64,000 nucleotides of DNA from Leisingera aquaemixtae (GCF_001458395.1 NZ_CYSR01000011.1:124001-188000); one strand, 5' to 3'; positions 27,217 to 35,848 are shown, counted from the first letter of the stretch. The notes: a model not told the origin generated them from the letters alone. Numbers and translations are program-made.

Positions 27217-27963
27217 CTAGATGCAGCGCCCGCCGTCCACTTCCATCGCGACACCGGTGACCATGCTGGCCTCATCGGAGCACAGGAAGCAGGCCGCGTT
27301 GCCCATGTCCTCCGGCGTTGAGAAGCGGCCGATCGGGATGGTGGACAGGAACTTGGCGCGCATTTCCGGGGTGTCCTCGCCCATGAAGGATTTCAGCAGC
27401 GGCGTTTCCCCGGCAACCGGGTTGATCGCATTCACCCGCACGCCATGCGGCGCCAGCTCCACCGCCATGGTCTTGGTGGCGGTGATCATCCAGCCCTTGG
27501 AGGCATTGTACCAGTTGAGGTTGGGGCGGGGCGACACGCCGGCGGTGGAGGCCACGTTCAGGATCGCGCCCGCCTTGTTGGCCTTCATATGCGGCACCAG
27601 CGCGCGGGCGGTCAGGTAGACCGATTTCATGTTGACACCCATCACCCGGTCAAAGTCGTCCTCGCTGATCTCCTCCAGCGGGGCGGGCAGATGGGTGACG
27701 CCGGCATTGTTCACCAGGATGTCGAGATGCCCGAAGTCCGCCAGCGCCGCCTCTGCCATCGCAGTGACCGAAGCGCCGTCCGAGACATCCACGGTCTGTG
27801 CGATGGCGCTGCTGCCCAGCTCTGCCGCCATCGCCTCTGCCGCGGCGCCGTTGATGTCGGCAATCATCACCTTTGCGCCTTCCGCCAGGAACTTGCGCAC
27901 GATGCCTGCGCCAAAGCCCGAGGCGCCGCCGGTCACAATGGCGGTCTTTCCGTCCAGCCGCAT
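27217..27963 (-). CDS. Short-chain dehydrogenase/reductase
   Basis: This 248-residue classical SDR has the NAD(P) motif TGGASGFGAGI at residue 12, NNAGV at about 87 and an active-site Ser in NVASTAG. YNASKG carries the catalytic Tyr-x3-Lys, and PVAGETPL follows. Asp at the end of the second strand (MIADINGA) suggests NAD(H) preference. The last residues (VDGGRCI) are typical of glucose dehydrogenase/FabG-like SDRs. The substrate is unknown. Confidence 0.9.
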   Translation of the reverse strand: MRLDGKTAIVTGGASGFGAGIVRKFLAEGAKVMIADINGAAAEAMAAELGSSAIAQTVDVSDGASVTAMAEAALADFGHLDILVNNAGVTHLPAPLEEISEDDFDRVMGVNMKSVYLTARALVPHMKANKAGAILNVASTAGVSPRPNLNWYNASKGWMITATKTMAVELAPHGVRVNAINPVAGETPLLKSFMGEDTPEMRAKFLSTIPIGRFSTPEDMGNAACFLCSDEASMVTGVAMEVDGGRCI

Positions 27964-28026
27964 GATTTCCCTCCCGAACTGTTTGGCGTCAGCATGCGGG
28001 GAGCGGGCGGCGGACGCAATCCCATG

Positions 28027-28446
28027 TCAATCCGGGTCGATTTTACCGCGCGTCGCTTTCAATTCGCCGCGCTGCTTCTTGGCGTCCAGCCGCCGCCTGA
28101 CCGAGCCGCGGGTGGGTTTGGTGGCAATCCGCCGCTTCGGTGCGACCAGCGCCTTGCGCACCAGCTCCGCCAGCCGCTCGCGCACGATGTCGCGGTTTCT
28201 TTGCTGCGAGCGCGTCTCGTCGCATTGCAGGATGATCGCGCCGTCCTTGGTCCAGCGGCGGCCTGCCAGCCGCTTCAGCCGCGATTTGACCGCAGGCGCC
28301 AGCGCGGGCGAACGGGCGGCCTCGAACCGCAGCTCCACGGCGGTCGCCACCTTGTTCACATTCTGCCCGCCCGGGCCCGAGGCGCGAATGAAGCTCTCGG
28401 TCATTTCCCAGTCCTGCAGGCTGATTTGGTCGTTGATGCGGATCAT
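28027..28446 (-). CDS. arfB: Alternative ribosome-rescue factor ArfB
   Basis: ArfB (YaeJ) releases peptides from stalled ribosomes without an A-site codon. The 139-residue protein has the catalytic GGQ loop in ASGPGGQNVNK (about residues 24-34), the RF-1 domain, and a basic C-terminal tail (KKQRGELKATRGKI) that enters the mRNA channel. Length matches ArfB. Its ribosome-binding site is weak (AAAGAG two bases before ATG). The upstream 28479-28697 stretch holds a strong terminator and a candidate regulatory leader, described separately. Confidence 0.93.
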   Translation of the reverse strand: MIRINDQISLQDWEMTESFIRASGPGGQNVNKVATAVELRFEAARSPALAPAVKSRLKRLAGRRWTKDGAIILQCDETRSQQRNRDIVRERLAELVRKALVAPKRRIATKPTRGSVRRRLDAKKQRGELKATRGKIDPD

Positions 28447-28478
28447 GGCTCTTTATGAAATAGCCACCGGAAAATCGA

Positions 28479-28510
28479 AAGGGCTGTTCCCACACGGGGG
28501 AACAGCCCTT
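28479..28510 (-). terminator. Strong terminator/attenuator upstream of arfB
   Basis: A perfect 13-bp stem (AAGGGCTGTTCCC / GGGAACAGCCCTT) with a 6-base loop is followed on the minus strand by TTTCGATTTT. It lies 32 bp before the arfB start, so it either ends a short transcript or attenuates arfB. Its upstream arm AAGGGCTG is complementary to CAGCCCTT further up the same RNA (28569-28576). Confidence 0.8.
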
Positions 28511-28697
28511 CGAGATGATAGGAGGTGCACCGGTTAGGTCAGCACCAATTCAGCGGGCTATTCGTGCCAAGGGCTGCCTCGGCCGCACTCCTTCTGAACT
28601 GTTCCGGCACTGCTCTCCATAGCTTCTCTAGACAATGGGCACCTCCTTTCTGATGTTTCGTGTAAGTCCAGCCTGCCACAGATTCGGTTAATGTCAA
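28511..28697 (-). promoter_or_regulatory. Candidate structured leader or small RNA
   Basis: Read on the minus strand, this starts with a TTGACA box (28697-28692), though no clear -10 follows. AAAGGAGGTGC (28649-28639) is next, and the exactly complementary GCACCTCCT lies at 28528-28520. The Shine-Dalgarno region can therefore pair with a downstream anti-Shine-Dalgarno across about 110 nt. A second complement (CAGCCCTT, 28576-28569) could pair with the terminator arm. It may be an attenuated arfB leader or an independent small RNA. It matches none of the well-known RNA families I checked by eye (SRP RNA, preQ1 riboswitch). Confidence 0.4.
28558..28635 (-). CDS. Possible 25-aa leader or small protein
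   Basis: A TTG start six bases after a perfect AGGAGG opens a 25-codon frame that includes an internal ATG at 28620 and ends ...GRGSPWHE before TAG. The strong ribosome-binding site is the only support. The peptide has no recognised family. Its stop lies between the putative leader's pairing arms, so its translation would affect which structure forms. It could equally be chance inside a small RNA. Confidence 0.3.
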   Translation of the reverse strand: MSREAMESSAGTVQKECGRGSPWHE

Positions 28698-28704
28698 AAC
28701 AAAA

Positions 28705-29340
28705 TCATGTGGTCTTTGCGGTGAGCTTACGCACGATGATGCGGAAGGGCACAAGGGCGACCACGGCCAGCGACAATTTCACCAGCCAATCGGCCAGGGC
28801 CAGCGAAACCCACAAGGGGGATTCGGGGCCAACGCCCAGCAGCGGCAGCATCTCTCCGGCCCAGGACACGTCATTGGCCGGTTCCAGCCAGCTGAGCGCG
28901 GCCGAAAACGCCAGGGTGAAGAAAATCGCGGTGTCGACGGAGGAGCCGATCAGGGTGGAGGCCAGCGGCGCGCGCCACCATTTTCCCTCGCGCAGGGCAG
29001 AGAACACGGCCACATCCAGCATCTGCGCTGTGAGGAAGGCAAGGCCGGAGCCAAGCGCGATCCGCAGGGTCACCGCCGGGTAGGTGAAGCCATCGCCCTG
29101 CAGCATTACCTGAGTGCCGATGAGCGAGCAGATCACCCCGGCGACAAAGCCGGCAGCCACGACTTTGCGCGCGGCGGCGGCGCCGTAGACCCGGTTCATC
29201 ACGTCGGTGACAAGAAAGGCGACCGGATAGGTGAAGGCGCCCCAGGTCAGCCACTGGCCGAACAGGAACTGCACCAGAATGTTGGAGGCCGCCACCACGG
29301 CGGCCATGGCAAGAATGCCGGGGATATGCGAGCGGGTCAT
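28705..29340 (-). CDS. Queuosine precursor transporter (YhhQ/VUT family)
   Basis: This 211-residue membrane protein has about six helices and belongs to the vitamin-uptake-like family (YhhQ/QueT, COG1738). Members import preQ0/preQ1 or queuine for tRNA queuosine synthesis. The family pattern is seen in YPVAFLVTDVMNRVYG near residue 38 and FLTAQMLDVAVFSALR in the middle. SSVDTAIFFTLAF follows near the C-terminus. No preQ1-type aptamer is visible in the 160 bp upstream, which instead hold a family B repeat. Confidence 0.9.
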   Translation of the reverse strand: MTRSHIPGILAMAAVVAASNILVQFLFGQWLTWGAFTYPVAFLVTDVMNRVYGAAAARKVVAAGFVAGVICSLIGTQVMLQGDGFTYPAVTLRIALGSGLAFLTAQMLDVAVFSALREGKWWRAPLASTLIGSSVDTAIFFTLAFSAALSWLEPANDVSWAGEMLPLLGVGPESPLWVSLALADWLVKLSLAVVALVPFRIIVRKLTAKTT

Positions 29341-29448
29341 GGATCGGATCCGTTTGTTTCGGGGCGCGGAAAATTTCTCCGCGGCAGCAAAAGACCGGCC
29401 CGTTTAAAATGCTCCGGCCCGCGGTGCAAGCCTCCCGGGTGCGGGCAG

Positions 29449-29494
29449 GGGCTCCCGCCCGCGGTTGGGCCGGGCGCCGCTGGCGCGGCGCAGG
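29449..29494 (+). repeat. Palindromic repeat family B, copy 4 (short)
   Basis: GGGGCTCCCGCCCGC is followed directly by GGTTGGGC, then the GGGCGCCGC-tgg-GCGGCGC hairpin. The first variable hairpin of the family is missing. It lies between the phytase-like esterase gene (3' side) and the transporter gene (5' side), both on the minus strand. Confidence 0.65.
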
Positions 29495-29501
29495 GCGCAG
29501 A

Positions 29502-30416
29502 TCAGCGGGGCAGAGCGTATTCCACCAGTTCCGTCCGCTGCAGCGGCAGGAAATTGTCGTCGGACACCATAGTGGCGCGCAGCCGCCCGGTGTCATCGGT
29601 CCAGACCGACAGGCCCTCAAGATTGTCGTGGGTGCCGGGGCCGGTCTGCAGCAGGACCGTCTCGTTCGCGGGGCCGCCAGCGGTCATGTCCCAGCGGCGC
29701 AGGCGGCTGCGGAAGCCCAGAAAGGTCAGGTCCCGCTCCAGCAGGTAAAAGCGCCCGTCAGGCCCGAAATCGGCATCCACCGGCAGGAAGCCGCCTGAGG
29801 GCGGCAGGCTGAAGGGGCGCGACCAGCGGCGGCCGTTCCAGCGCCAGACCGGGATCTGCCCGTTCTGGTCAAAGGCCTGTTCCGGCAGCGTGTAGAGATC
29901 GCCGCGGGCATCGATCGCCAGCGTTTCCAGCGACTTGTTGACCGGCAGCTTGCGGAACGCGGCGGGCCGCGGCAGCACCTTGGCGCGGCCTTGCGCGTGG
30001 CGGTAGCGGGCGACCCGCGCCGCGCCCTCAAAGGAGATGTAACGGCTGCCGTCCGCCGCGATGGCCAGGCCCTCGCTGTCGCCGGCAAAGCCGCTCAGCA
30101 TCTTGCCGGTGGAGGCGCGAAGCCCATGCGCGGTGCGGGCGGTCACGCCGGAGATCTGCCCCTTCTTGCGCCGGATGCTGGTTGTCACCAGCGTGGCCCG
30201 GTCGCTGAGCACCGTCATTTCGCGGCCGCCTGCGCTGATCTTCAGCGCGGAGAAGCCACCGAACCAGGGCTGTTTCAGGTTCCAGGTATAGCTGCCCAGA
30301 TACTGCGCCTTGGCGGTCACGGCAGCGGCAGGGCGGCTGGCCGCAAAAGCCGCCGCCGCCAGCCCGGCGGCGGCGGTAAATGCCAGGATCAGTTTGAGTG
30401 CAGAACGGCGGCGCAT
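29502..30416 (-). CDS. Exported esterase-like protein of the phytase family
   Basis: The 304-residue protein has a signal peptide (about 1-32, RRRSALKLILAFTAAAGLAAAAFAAS; the leading arginines are not a clear Tat motif). It carries the 'esterase-like activity of phytase' domain, a beta-propeller fold: GDSEGLAIAADGSRYISFE, NKSLETLAIDARGDLYTLPE and a late DNLEGLSVW. Enzymatic activity is inferred from the family name only. The first codons overlap the end of mepA by 28 bp, so it is translated from the same message. Confidence 0.85.
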   Translation of the reverse strand: MRRRSALKLILAFTAAAGLAAAAFAASRPAAAVTAKAQYLGSYTWNLKQPWFGGFSALKISAGGREMTVLSDRATLVTTSIRRKKGQISGVTARTAHGLRASTGKMLSGFAGDSEGLAIAADGSRYISFEGAARVARYRHAQGRAKVLPRPAAFRKLPVNKSLETLAIDARGDLYTLPEQAFDQNGQIPVWRWNGRRWSRPFSLPPSGGFLPVDADFGPDGRFYLLERDLTFLGFRSRLRRWDMTAGGPANETVLLQTGPGTHDNLEGLSVWTDDTGRLRATMVSDDNFLPLQRTELVEYALPR

Positions 30417-31258
30417 TGCTGAGGCAGGTCCGAAAGGGTGTAGTCCCGCCGAGGTTTAGGCTTTGGCGCGTTCGGGTCAACCGGTTTCGGCGGCTGCGGG
30501 TTCAGGATGTTGCTGACCCACTGCTGCGCATCGGCGCAGCCGTCGCCCTTGGGCGGAGCCGCCTGATCGACACAGCCGCGGGCGCCGCGGGGGCAGTTCA
30601 GCCGCACGTGAAAATGGTAATGGTGCCCCCACCAGGGCCGGATCTTGCGCAGCCAGCGGCGGTCGCCTTTCTCGTCGTTGCACATCTGCACCTTGGCGCC
30701 TGGAAAGACGAAAATCCGCGCCACCCGCTTGTCCTTGGCGGCCGCCTTCAGGATCTCGTGATGCGCCCGCGTCCAGCTGGCGTTCACATAGGCGCCATTG
30801 GCCCGGCGCATCGAGATCGAGGAGATGTTCTCGCGCGCGCTGCGGCTCAGGTTCAGCCGGTCGGGCGGGCGCATCCAGATGTCGATGTCCAGGCCGATCT
30901 GATGGCTGCGGTGGCCCGACAGCATCGGCCCGCCGCGCGGCTGGCTGATGTCGCCGATATAAAGCCCCTTCCAGCCGCGCTGCTTCGCAGCCACGCGGCT
31001 CAGGTCCTTGACGAAATCAATCGCTGCCGGGTGCCCCCAGTTGCGGTTACGGCTCAGCCGCATGGCCTGCCAGGTGGGGCCGGTTTCCGGCAGCTGCTCG
31101 GCGCCGGCGACACAGCCCTTGGCGTAAGAGCCGAAGGGGGCTGGACGGTGCGGGGAGGCAACGGGTTTGGCCCCGAAAAGAGCCTTGGCGGGGGTCTGCG
31201 CGCTTGCCGGACTGAGTAAACCAGCAACCGCTAAACATGTGGCAAATAACAGTCTCAA
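30389..31258 (-). CDS. mepA: Penicillin-insensitive murein endopeptidase MepA
   Basis: MepA is a periplasmic zinc LAS-peptidase that cuts D-Ala-mDAP cross-links in peptidoglycan. The 289-residue precursor has a signal peptide (1-20, SPASA). GHRSHQIGLDIDIWM supplies the His-x6-Asp zinc ligands and WWGHHYHFHVRL the C-terminal His ligands. Paired cysteines occur as in the family. It starts at a TTG, supported by GGAGAAGGAGA upstream, and the TTGA overlaps the stop of the upstream MFS gene. Confidence 0.95.
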   Translation of the reverse strand: MRLLFATCLAVAGLLSPASAQTPAKALFGAKPVASPHRPAPFGSYAKGCVAGAEQLPETGPTWQAMRLSRNRNWGHPAAIDFVKDLSRVAAKQRGWKGLYIGDISQPRGGPMLSGHRSHQIGLDIDIWMRPPDRLNLSRSARENISSISMRRANGAYVNASWTRAHHEILKAAAKDKRVARIFVFPGAKVQMCNDEKGDRRWLRKIRPWWGHHYHFHVRLNCPRGARGCVDQAAPPKGDGCADAQQWVSNILNPQPPKPVDPNAPKPKPRRDYTLSDLPQQCAAVLHSN

Positions 31259-32619
31259 CCCTGATCTCCTTCTCCATGAACCCAGAATAACAGTATCAAT
31301 CCGATCAGAAACAGCCCGATGACGGGGGTGATCCCCAGCCGGGCGCTGCCGGTCAGCGTGGTCGCCAAGCCGATCAGTGCGGGCGCCAGAAACGCGGTGG
31401 CCCGTCCCGACAGCCCGTAAAGGCCAAAGCTTTCAGTTGCGTCCCTGGGGCTGGTGTGGCGCACCATCAGGCTGCGGCTGGCGGCCTGCAGGATGCCGCC
31501 AAAGCCGCCGATCAGCACACCGCAGCCGAAGAACACCGTGTCCGGCAGGGTCGAGCCCTCCGCCAGCACGACGCCGAAAAACTGGGTGCGCGACATGCTG
31601 ACGATGATCAGGCAGACCAGCGACAGCACCAGGATCGCGGCGATGATCACCGGCTTCGGCCCGAACCGCCGGTCCGCCTTGCCGCCCAGCCAGCTGAACA
31701 GGGTGGCGGCGAGGGCGGCGACAATCCCGAAGATGCCGATCTGGGTGATCTCCCAGCCCAGCACCAGCTTGGCGTAGACGCCGCCAAAGCCATAAAGCCC
31801 GTTCAGCGCATCGCGGTACAGCATCGAAGACCCCAGATAGCTCGCCAGGCTCAGCCGCCGGCGCAGGCCAGAGACCAGCTTGACCACCATCTGCCAGGCC
31901 TTGCCCAGCGTCGCCTTGCGCCCGGTCGCGCCGCGGTCCTTCACCCACAGGACATAGGGGATCATGAAGACGGCAAACCAAATCGCGGTGAACGGCCCGG
32001 CGGCGCGGGTGCCTTCCCGCGCCCCGGCATCCAGGCCCAGGGCCGGGCTGAGGCCGATCAGGGTCTTGCCGCTGCCCTGTTCGACAAACAGCAAGAGCAT
32101 GATGAACAGCGAAATCACCCCGCCCAGATAGCCAAAGGCAAAGCCGGAGCCGGAAATATCCCCCACATCCTCGCGGCTGGCCAGCGTTGGCAGCTGGGCG
32201 TTGACAAAGATCAGGGCAAACTCGGCGCCGATGAAGCCAAAGCCGAAACTGACCAGCATCCACCACAGGTTGCTGCCCGCGGGATCCATGTGCCAAAGGC
32301 CCCAGGCGCCGATCAGATACATCAGCGAAAACACGGCGATCCAGGGCCGGCGCCGCCCGGTGATGTCGGCCAGCGCGCCCAGGAACGGCGCCCCGAAGCC
32401 GATGATCAGCCCGGTCACGGTCAGGCACATCGACCAGACGGTCTGCGCCTGCGCCTTGGCGGCCTCGCCGTCCAGGCCCTGGCCCATGAAGTGCTCGGCG
32501 GCCACGGCGGCAAAGAACGGGCTGAAGATGAAGGTGACCAGCAGTGTCTGGTACGGCTGGCTGGCCCAATCGAAGAACCACCATCCCCAGATCCGCTTGC
32601 GCGTGGACACCTGCTGCAT
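31255..32619 (-). CDS. MFS transporter, UMF1/Atg22-like family
   Basis: This 454-residue inner-membrane permease has about 12 helices, with the family N-terminus (RIWGWWFFDWASQPYQTLLVTFIFSP) and DITGRRRPWI as the loop 2-3 motif. The family is named after yeast Atg22, a vacuolar amino-acid exporter; the bacterial substrates are unknown. The ATG at 32619 begins the conserved start; the longer frame upstream is not coding. It is first in a coupled series with mepA and the phytase-like esterase. Confidence 0.88.
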   Translation of the reverse strand: MQQVSTRKRIWGWWFFDWASQPYQTLLVTFIFSPFFAAVAAEHFMGQGLDGEAAKAQAQTVWSMCLTVTGLIIGFGAPFLGALADITGRRRPWIAVFSLMYLIGAWGLWHMDPAGSNLWWMLVSFGFGFIGAEFALIFVNAQLPTLASREDVGDISGSGFAFGYLGGVISLFIMLLLFVEQGSGKTLIGLSPALGLDAGAREGTRAAGPFTAIWFAVFMIPYVLWVKDRGATGRKATLGKAWQMVVKLVSGLRRRLSLASYLGSSMLYRDALNGLYGFGGVYAKLVLGWEITQIGIFGIVAALAATLFSWLGGKADRRFGPKPVIIAAILVLSLVCLIIVSMSRTQFFGVVLAEGSTLPDTVFFGCGVLIGGFGGILQAASRSLMVRHTSPRDATESFGLYGLSGRATAFLAPALIGLATTLTGSARLGITPVIGLFLIGLILLFWVHGEGDQG

Positions 32620-32669
32620 ACCCGGCCTCTTTTTATTGTTGCCTTCAGGTATGACAGGCGGGCAGGGGC

Positions 32670-33218
32670 CTAGGCAAGCCCGTCCTGCATCGGCGGCCAG
32701 GGGCGTCCCGCATCCGCCTGGCACCAGCCCTTGATCCAGGCCGGCAGCTCGGGCGAGGTTTCTGCATTTTGCCCCAGCGCCGCCAGCACCTTGGCGGGCG
32801 GCACGATGCCGTTGCGGTCGGTCACCGCGGTGCGCAGCATCACGTGGCTGGCGCAGTCGCCGTATTTCTTCCACATGGATTGCTCGACATAGATGAATTT
32901 ATCATCCCAGCCCGCGGTGCGGCTGCGCATCTCGAACTTCTCAAAGCCGCGGATGCGGCGGCGGTAGCGCACCGAAGACCCGGCCACCGTCAGCCCCCAG
33001 CGGTTCTCGCGCAGGCAGCGGATCAGCCCGACCCGCTGCGCCAGCATGGTGCGGCCCAGATCGTACAGGGTCATGGTGCGGCCGTTGTTCAGCTCCATCC
33101 ACATGTCCAGATCCCAGGGCCAGCAGATATGGCTGGACACATGCAGGCCAGTGATCGGCAGCCGCTCCATCCGGCTGGCCAGAACGGTATCCTTGATCAG
33201 GCGGAAAATCGGGTACAT
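32670..33218 (-). CDS. Thioesterase-like (4HBT, hot-dog fold) protein
   Basis: This 182-residue protein resembles THEM6/4-hydroxybenzoyl-CoA thioesterase-like acyl-CoA thioesterases. It has the ICWPWDLDMWMELNNGR motif at about residue 33 (the Asp-x-NNGR active-site region) and VRYRRRIRGFEKFEMRSR in the second half. Substrate unknown. The start at MYPIFRLI (33218) is chosen for family similarity; a longer frame exists. It is divergent from yggT across 135 bp. Confidence 0.82.
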   Translation of the reverse strand: MYPIFRLIKDTVLASRMERLPITGLHVSSHICWPWDLDMWMELNNGRTMTLYDLGRTMLAQRVGLIRCLRENRWGLTVAGSSVRYRRRIRGFEKFEMRSRTAGWDDKFIYVEQSMWKKYGDCASHVMLRTAVTDRNGIVPPAKVLAALGQNAETSPELPAWIKGWCQADAGRPWPPMQDGLA

Positions 33219-33353
33219 CGCACGGCGCTCCTGTTTCGCATGTGCCCGTGATGCCACCCGTTTACAGCGCGTCAACCGCAACCTCGCGGAAGCCTTGCGT
33301 ATTTCCTGCCGGCTGCTTACCTGTGTGGCTGTTCGAAAGAGGAAAGATAACAG

Positions 33354-33641
33354 ATGGTCTCGCTGTTCCAAATCCTGATGCTGATCCTGGACATTGTCTG
33401 GTTCTTCATCATTGCCCATGTGATCATGAGCTGGCTGATCAACTTCCAGGTGCTGAACCTGCACCAGCAGCTGGTGGCGCAGATCTGGTACGGGCTGAAC
33501 CGGATTCTGGAACCGCTTTATACCCCGGTGCGCCGCGTGATCCCGAACATGGGCGGGCTGGATCTGGCGCCGCTGGTGGTGCTGGTCGCGGTCTACGCGC
33601 TGCGCATCATCCTGATGAACAACATGGCGGCGTTCTACTGA
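33354..33641 (+). CDS. YggT-family membrane protein
   Basis: This 95-residue integral membrane protein has two hydrophobic segments and the family's internal motif LNRILEPLYTPVRRVIPNMGGLDLAPL. YggT proteins are linked to osmotic tolerance and, in some bacteria, cell-division machinery; the exact role is unknown. GAAAGATAACAG precedes the ATG. A 9-bp-stem palindrome at 33661-33680 follows. Confidence 0.9.
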   Translation: MVSLFQILMLILDIVWFFIIAHVIMSWLINFQVLNLHQQLVAQIWYGLNRILEPLYTPVRRVIPNMGGLDLAPLVVLVAVYALRIILMNNMAAFY

Positions 33642-33660
33642 ACCAGCTTGAAAGTGTTTC

Positions 33661-33680
33661 GCCCGGCGGCACCGCCGGGC
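33661..33680 (+). terminator. 20-bp palindrome after yggT
   Basis: GCCCGGCGG and CCGCCGGGC flank a CA loop, 19 bp after the yggT stop. No T-run follows, so intrinsic termination is doubtful. The same 20-mer, inverted, is the first hairpin of the family A repeat at 21648-21667. Confidence 0.45.
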
Positions 33681-33781
33681 ATTCCCGCTGCTGGCCTAAG
33701 CCCCCCTTGCCGCCCCATGCCTCCTGTGGGATTGTGCCTGCCAAGTAAGAGCAGACCACCACAACAAGGCCCTTCGCCCCC

Positions 33782-35848
33782 ATGACAGCCCCGGCATCCC
33801 CGGCAGAACTCCCTGGCGCGTCCCCGATCCTGCGCGAGATCTTCGGCTTCGACGCCTTCCGCCCCGGCCAGGAAGAGATCGTCGACGCAGTAACCGCCGG
33901 GGAAAACGTGCTGGCGATCATGCCCACCGGCGGCGGCAAGTCGCTGTGCTACCAGCTACCCGCGCTGCTGCGCGACGGCATCACCGTGGTGATTTCCCCC
34001 CTCATTGCGCTGATGCGCGACCAGGTCCGCGCCCTGCAGGAGGCCGGCGTCACCGCCGGCGCCCTCACCTCCGGCAATACCGACGAAGAGACCGAGATGG
34101 TCTGGGAGGCGATCGAGGCCGGGCGGCTCAAGCTCCTCTACATGGCGCCCGAGCGTCTCGCTTCCGGCGCCGCCATGGGCATGCTGCGCCGTATCGGCGT
34201 CAGCCTGATCGCGGTGGACGAGGCCCATTGCGTCAGCCAGTGGGGCCATGATTTCCGCCCCGACTACCTGCGCATCGGCGAGCTGCGCCGTGCCCTGGAC
34301 GTGCCGCTGGCAGCCTTCACCGCCACCGCGGACCAGGAAACCCAGGAAGAAATCGTCCAGAAACTGTTCGACGGCGAGGCCCCCCGCAGTTTCCTGCGAG
34401 GCTTTGACCGGCCCAACATCCACCTTGCCTTTGGCGCCAAGGACAGCCCCCGCCGCCAGATCCTGGACTTCGCCGCCGCCCGCAAGGGGCAATCCGGCAT
34501 TGTCTACTGCGGCACCCGCGCCAAGACCGAAGCGCTGTCCGCCGCCCTGCGCGACGCAGGCCACAGCGCCTGTTTCTACCATGGCGGCATGGAGGCCGAG
34601 GACCGCCGCATCGTCGAAACCCGCTTCGCCCGCGAGGACGGGCTGATCGTGGTTGCCACCGTCGCCTTTGGCATGGGCATCGACAAGCCCGACATTCGCT
34701 GGGTCGCCCACGCCGACCTGCCGAAAAGCATCGAGGCCTATTACCAGGAAATCGGCCGAGCAGGGCGCGACGGCGCGCCTGCGGAAACCCTCACCCTGTT
34801 CGGCCCCGACGACATCCGCCTGCGCCGCTCGCAGATCGACGAGGGGCTGGCCCCGCCCGAACGCCGCGCCGCCGACCACGCCCGCCTGAACGCTCTCCTT
34901 GGCCTGGCCGAGGCGCTGCATTGCCGCCGCCAGAAACTGCTGGGCTATTTCGGCGAAGAGGCAGAGCCTTGCGGCAACTGCGACCTCTGCGACACGCCAG
35001 CGGATGTGTTCGACGGCACCACCGTGGTGAGGAAGGCGCTGTCAGCGGTGCTCAGGACCGAGGAATGGTTCGGCTCCGGCCATCTGATCGACATTCTGCT
35101 GGGGGCCGACAACGAGCGCATCCGCGCCAAGCGCCATGACGAGCTGTCGGTCTATGGCTGCGGCAAGGAATTCGGCAAGCGTCAGTGGCAGGCGGTGTTC
35201 CGGCAGATGATGGGCCACGACCTCTTGCGCCCCGACCCCGAACGCCACGGCGCCCTGCGCTTTACCGAATCCGCGCTGCCGATCCTGCGCGGCGAGCAAA
35301 CCATTGAGCTGCGCCGCGACACCATCACATCCGCCGACCGCCGCCCGGCAGTGAAGGCGCTGGTCTCCGAGGAGGACGCGCCGCTGCTGTCGGCCTTGAA
35401 GGCCAAGCGCCGCGCCCTGGCCGAGGCGCAGAAAGTGCCGGCCTATGTGATCTTCCCCGACCGCACCCTGATCGAGATGGCAGAGATGCGCCCGGAAACG
35501 CTGGACCAGATGGCCCGCATCAACGGCGTCGGCGCCAAGAAGCTGGAACGCTACGGCGATGACTTCCTGGGTGTGATCACCGGCGCGGCGGAGCAGCTGC
35601 ATCCCGCGCGGCGCAAGCTGGCGGGGCGGGAGTCCGGCTCCGTTTATGATTCGCTGCTGGAAGTGCAGGCGCAGCTGGCGCGCGGCGCGTGCGGCACGCT
35701 GAAACCGCTCACCTGTTCTGCGTCGCTCCTGGCCAAAGTGGCGCAGATGCGCCCGGAGGACGAGACCGGCGTCACCAGGCTGCTGGGGGAGCGCCGCGCC
35801 GAACGTTTCGCATCGGCGTTTCTGGACGTCTTGCGCGGCGCGGGCTAG
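33782..35848 (+). CDS. recQ: ATP-dependent DNA helicase RecQ
   Basis: RecQ unwinds DNA 3'-5' in recombination and repair. The 688-residue protein has Walker A MPTGGGKSLCYQLPALL near residue 50, the DEAH box in VDEAHCVSQWGHDFRP, and motif VI (YYQEIGRAGRDG). A zinc-binding region (CRRQKLLGYFGEEAEPCGNCDLC), a winged-helix RQC domain and an HRDC domain near 535-600 follow. The C-terminal ~90 residues extend past the HRDC domain. No LexA-type box is seen upstream. Confidence 0.96.
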   Translation: MTAPASPAELPGASPILREIFGFDAFRPGQEEIVDAVTAGENVLAIMPTGGGKSLCYQLPALLRDGITVVISPLIALMRDQVRALQEAGVTAGALTSGNTDEETEMVWEAIEAGRLKLLYMAPERLASGAAMGMLRRIGVSLIAVDEAHCVSQWGHDFRPDYLRIGELRRALDVPLAAFTATADQETQEEIVQKLFDGEAPRSFLRGFDRPNIHLAFGAKDSPRRQILDFAAARKGQSGIVYCGTRAKTEALSAALRDAGHSACFYHGGMEAEDRRIVETRFAREDGLIVVATVAFGMGIDKPDIRWVAHADLPKSIEAYYQEIGRAGRDGAPAETLTLFGPDDIRLRRSQIDEGLAPPERRAADHARLNALLGLAEALHCRRQKLLGYFGEEAEPCGNCDLCDTPADVFDGTTVVRKALSAVLRTEEWFGSGHLIDILLGADNERIRAKRHDELSVYGCGKEFGKRQWQAVFRQMMGHDLLRPDPERHGALRFTESALPILRGEQTIELRRDTITSADRRPAVKALVSEEDAPLLSALKAKRRALAEAQKVPAYVIFPDRTLIEMAEMRPETLDQMARINGVGAKKLERYGDDFLGVITGAAEQLHPARRKLAGRESGSVYDSLLEVQAQLARGACGTLKPLTCSASLLAKVAQMRPEDETGVTRLLGERRAERFASAFLDVLRGAG

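Noticed and set aside
28511-28697. SRP (4.5S) RNA in the arfB leader region
   Set aside because: The conserved GGUCCGGAAGGAAGCAGCC-type tetraloop region is not present; only a loose resemblance (GGAACAG, AGAAGGAG) occurs.
29341-29501. A preQ1 riboswitch before the queuosine-precursor transporter
   Set aside because: I looked for the short A-rich-tailed preQ1-I layout and saw none. The gap instead holds a family B repeat.
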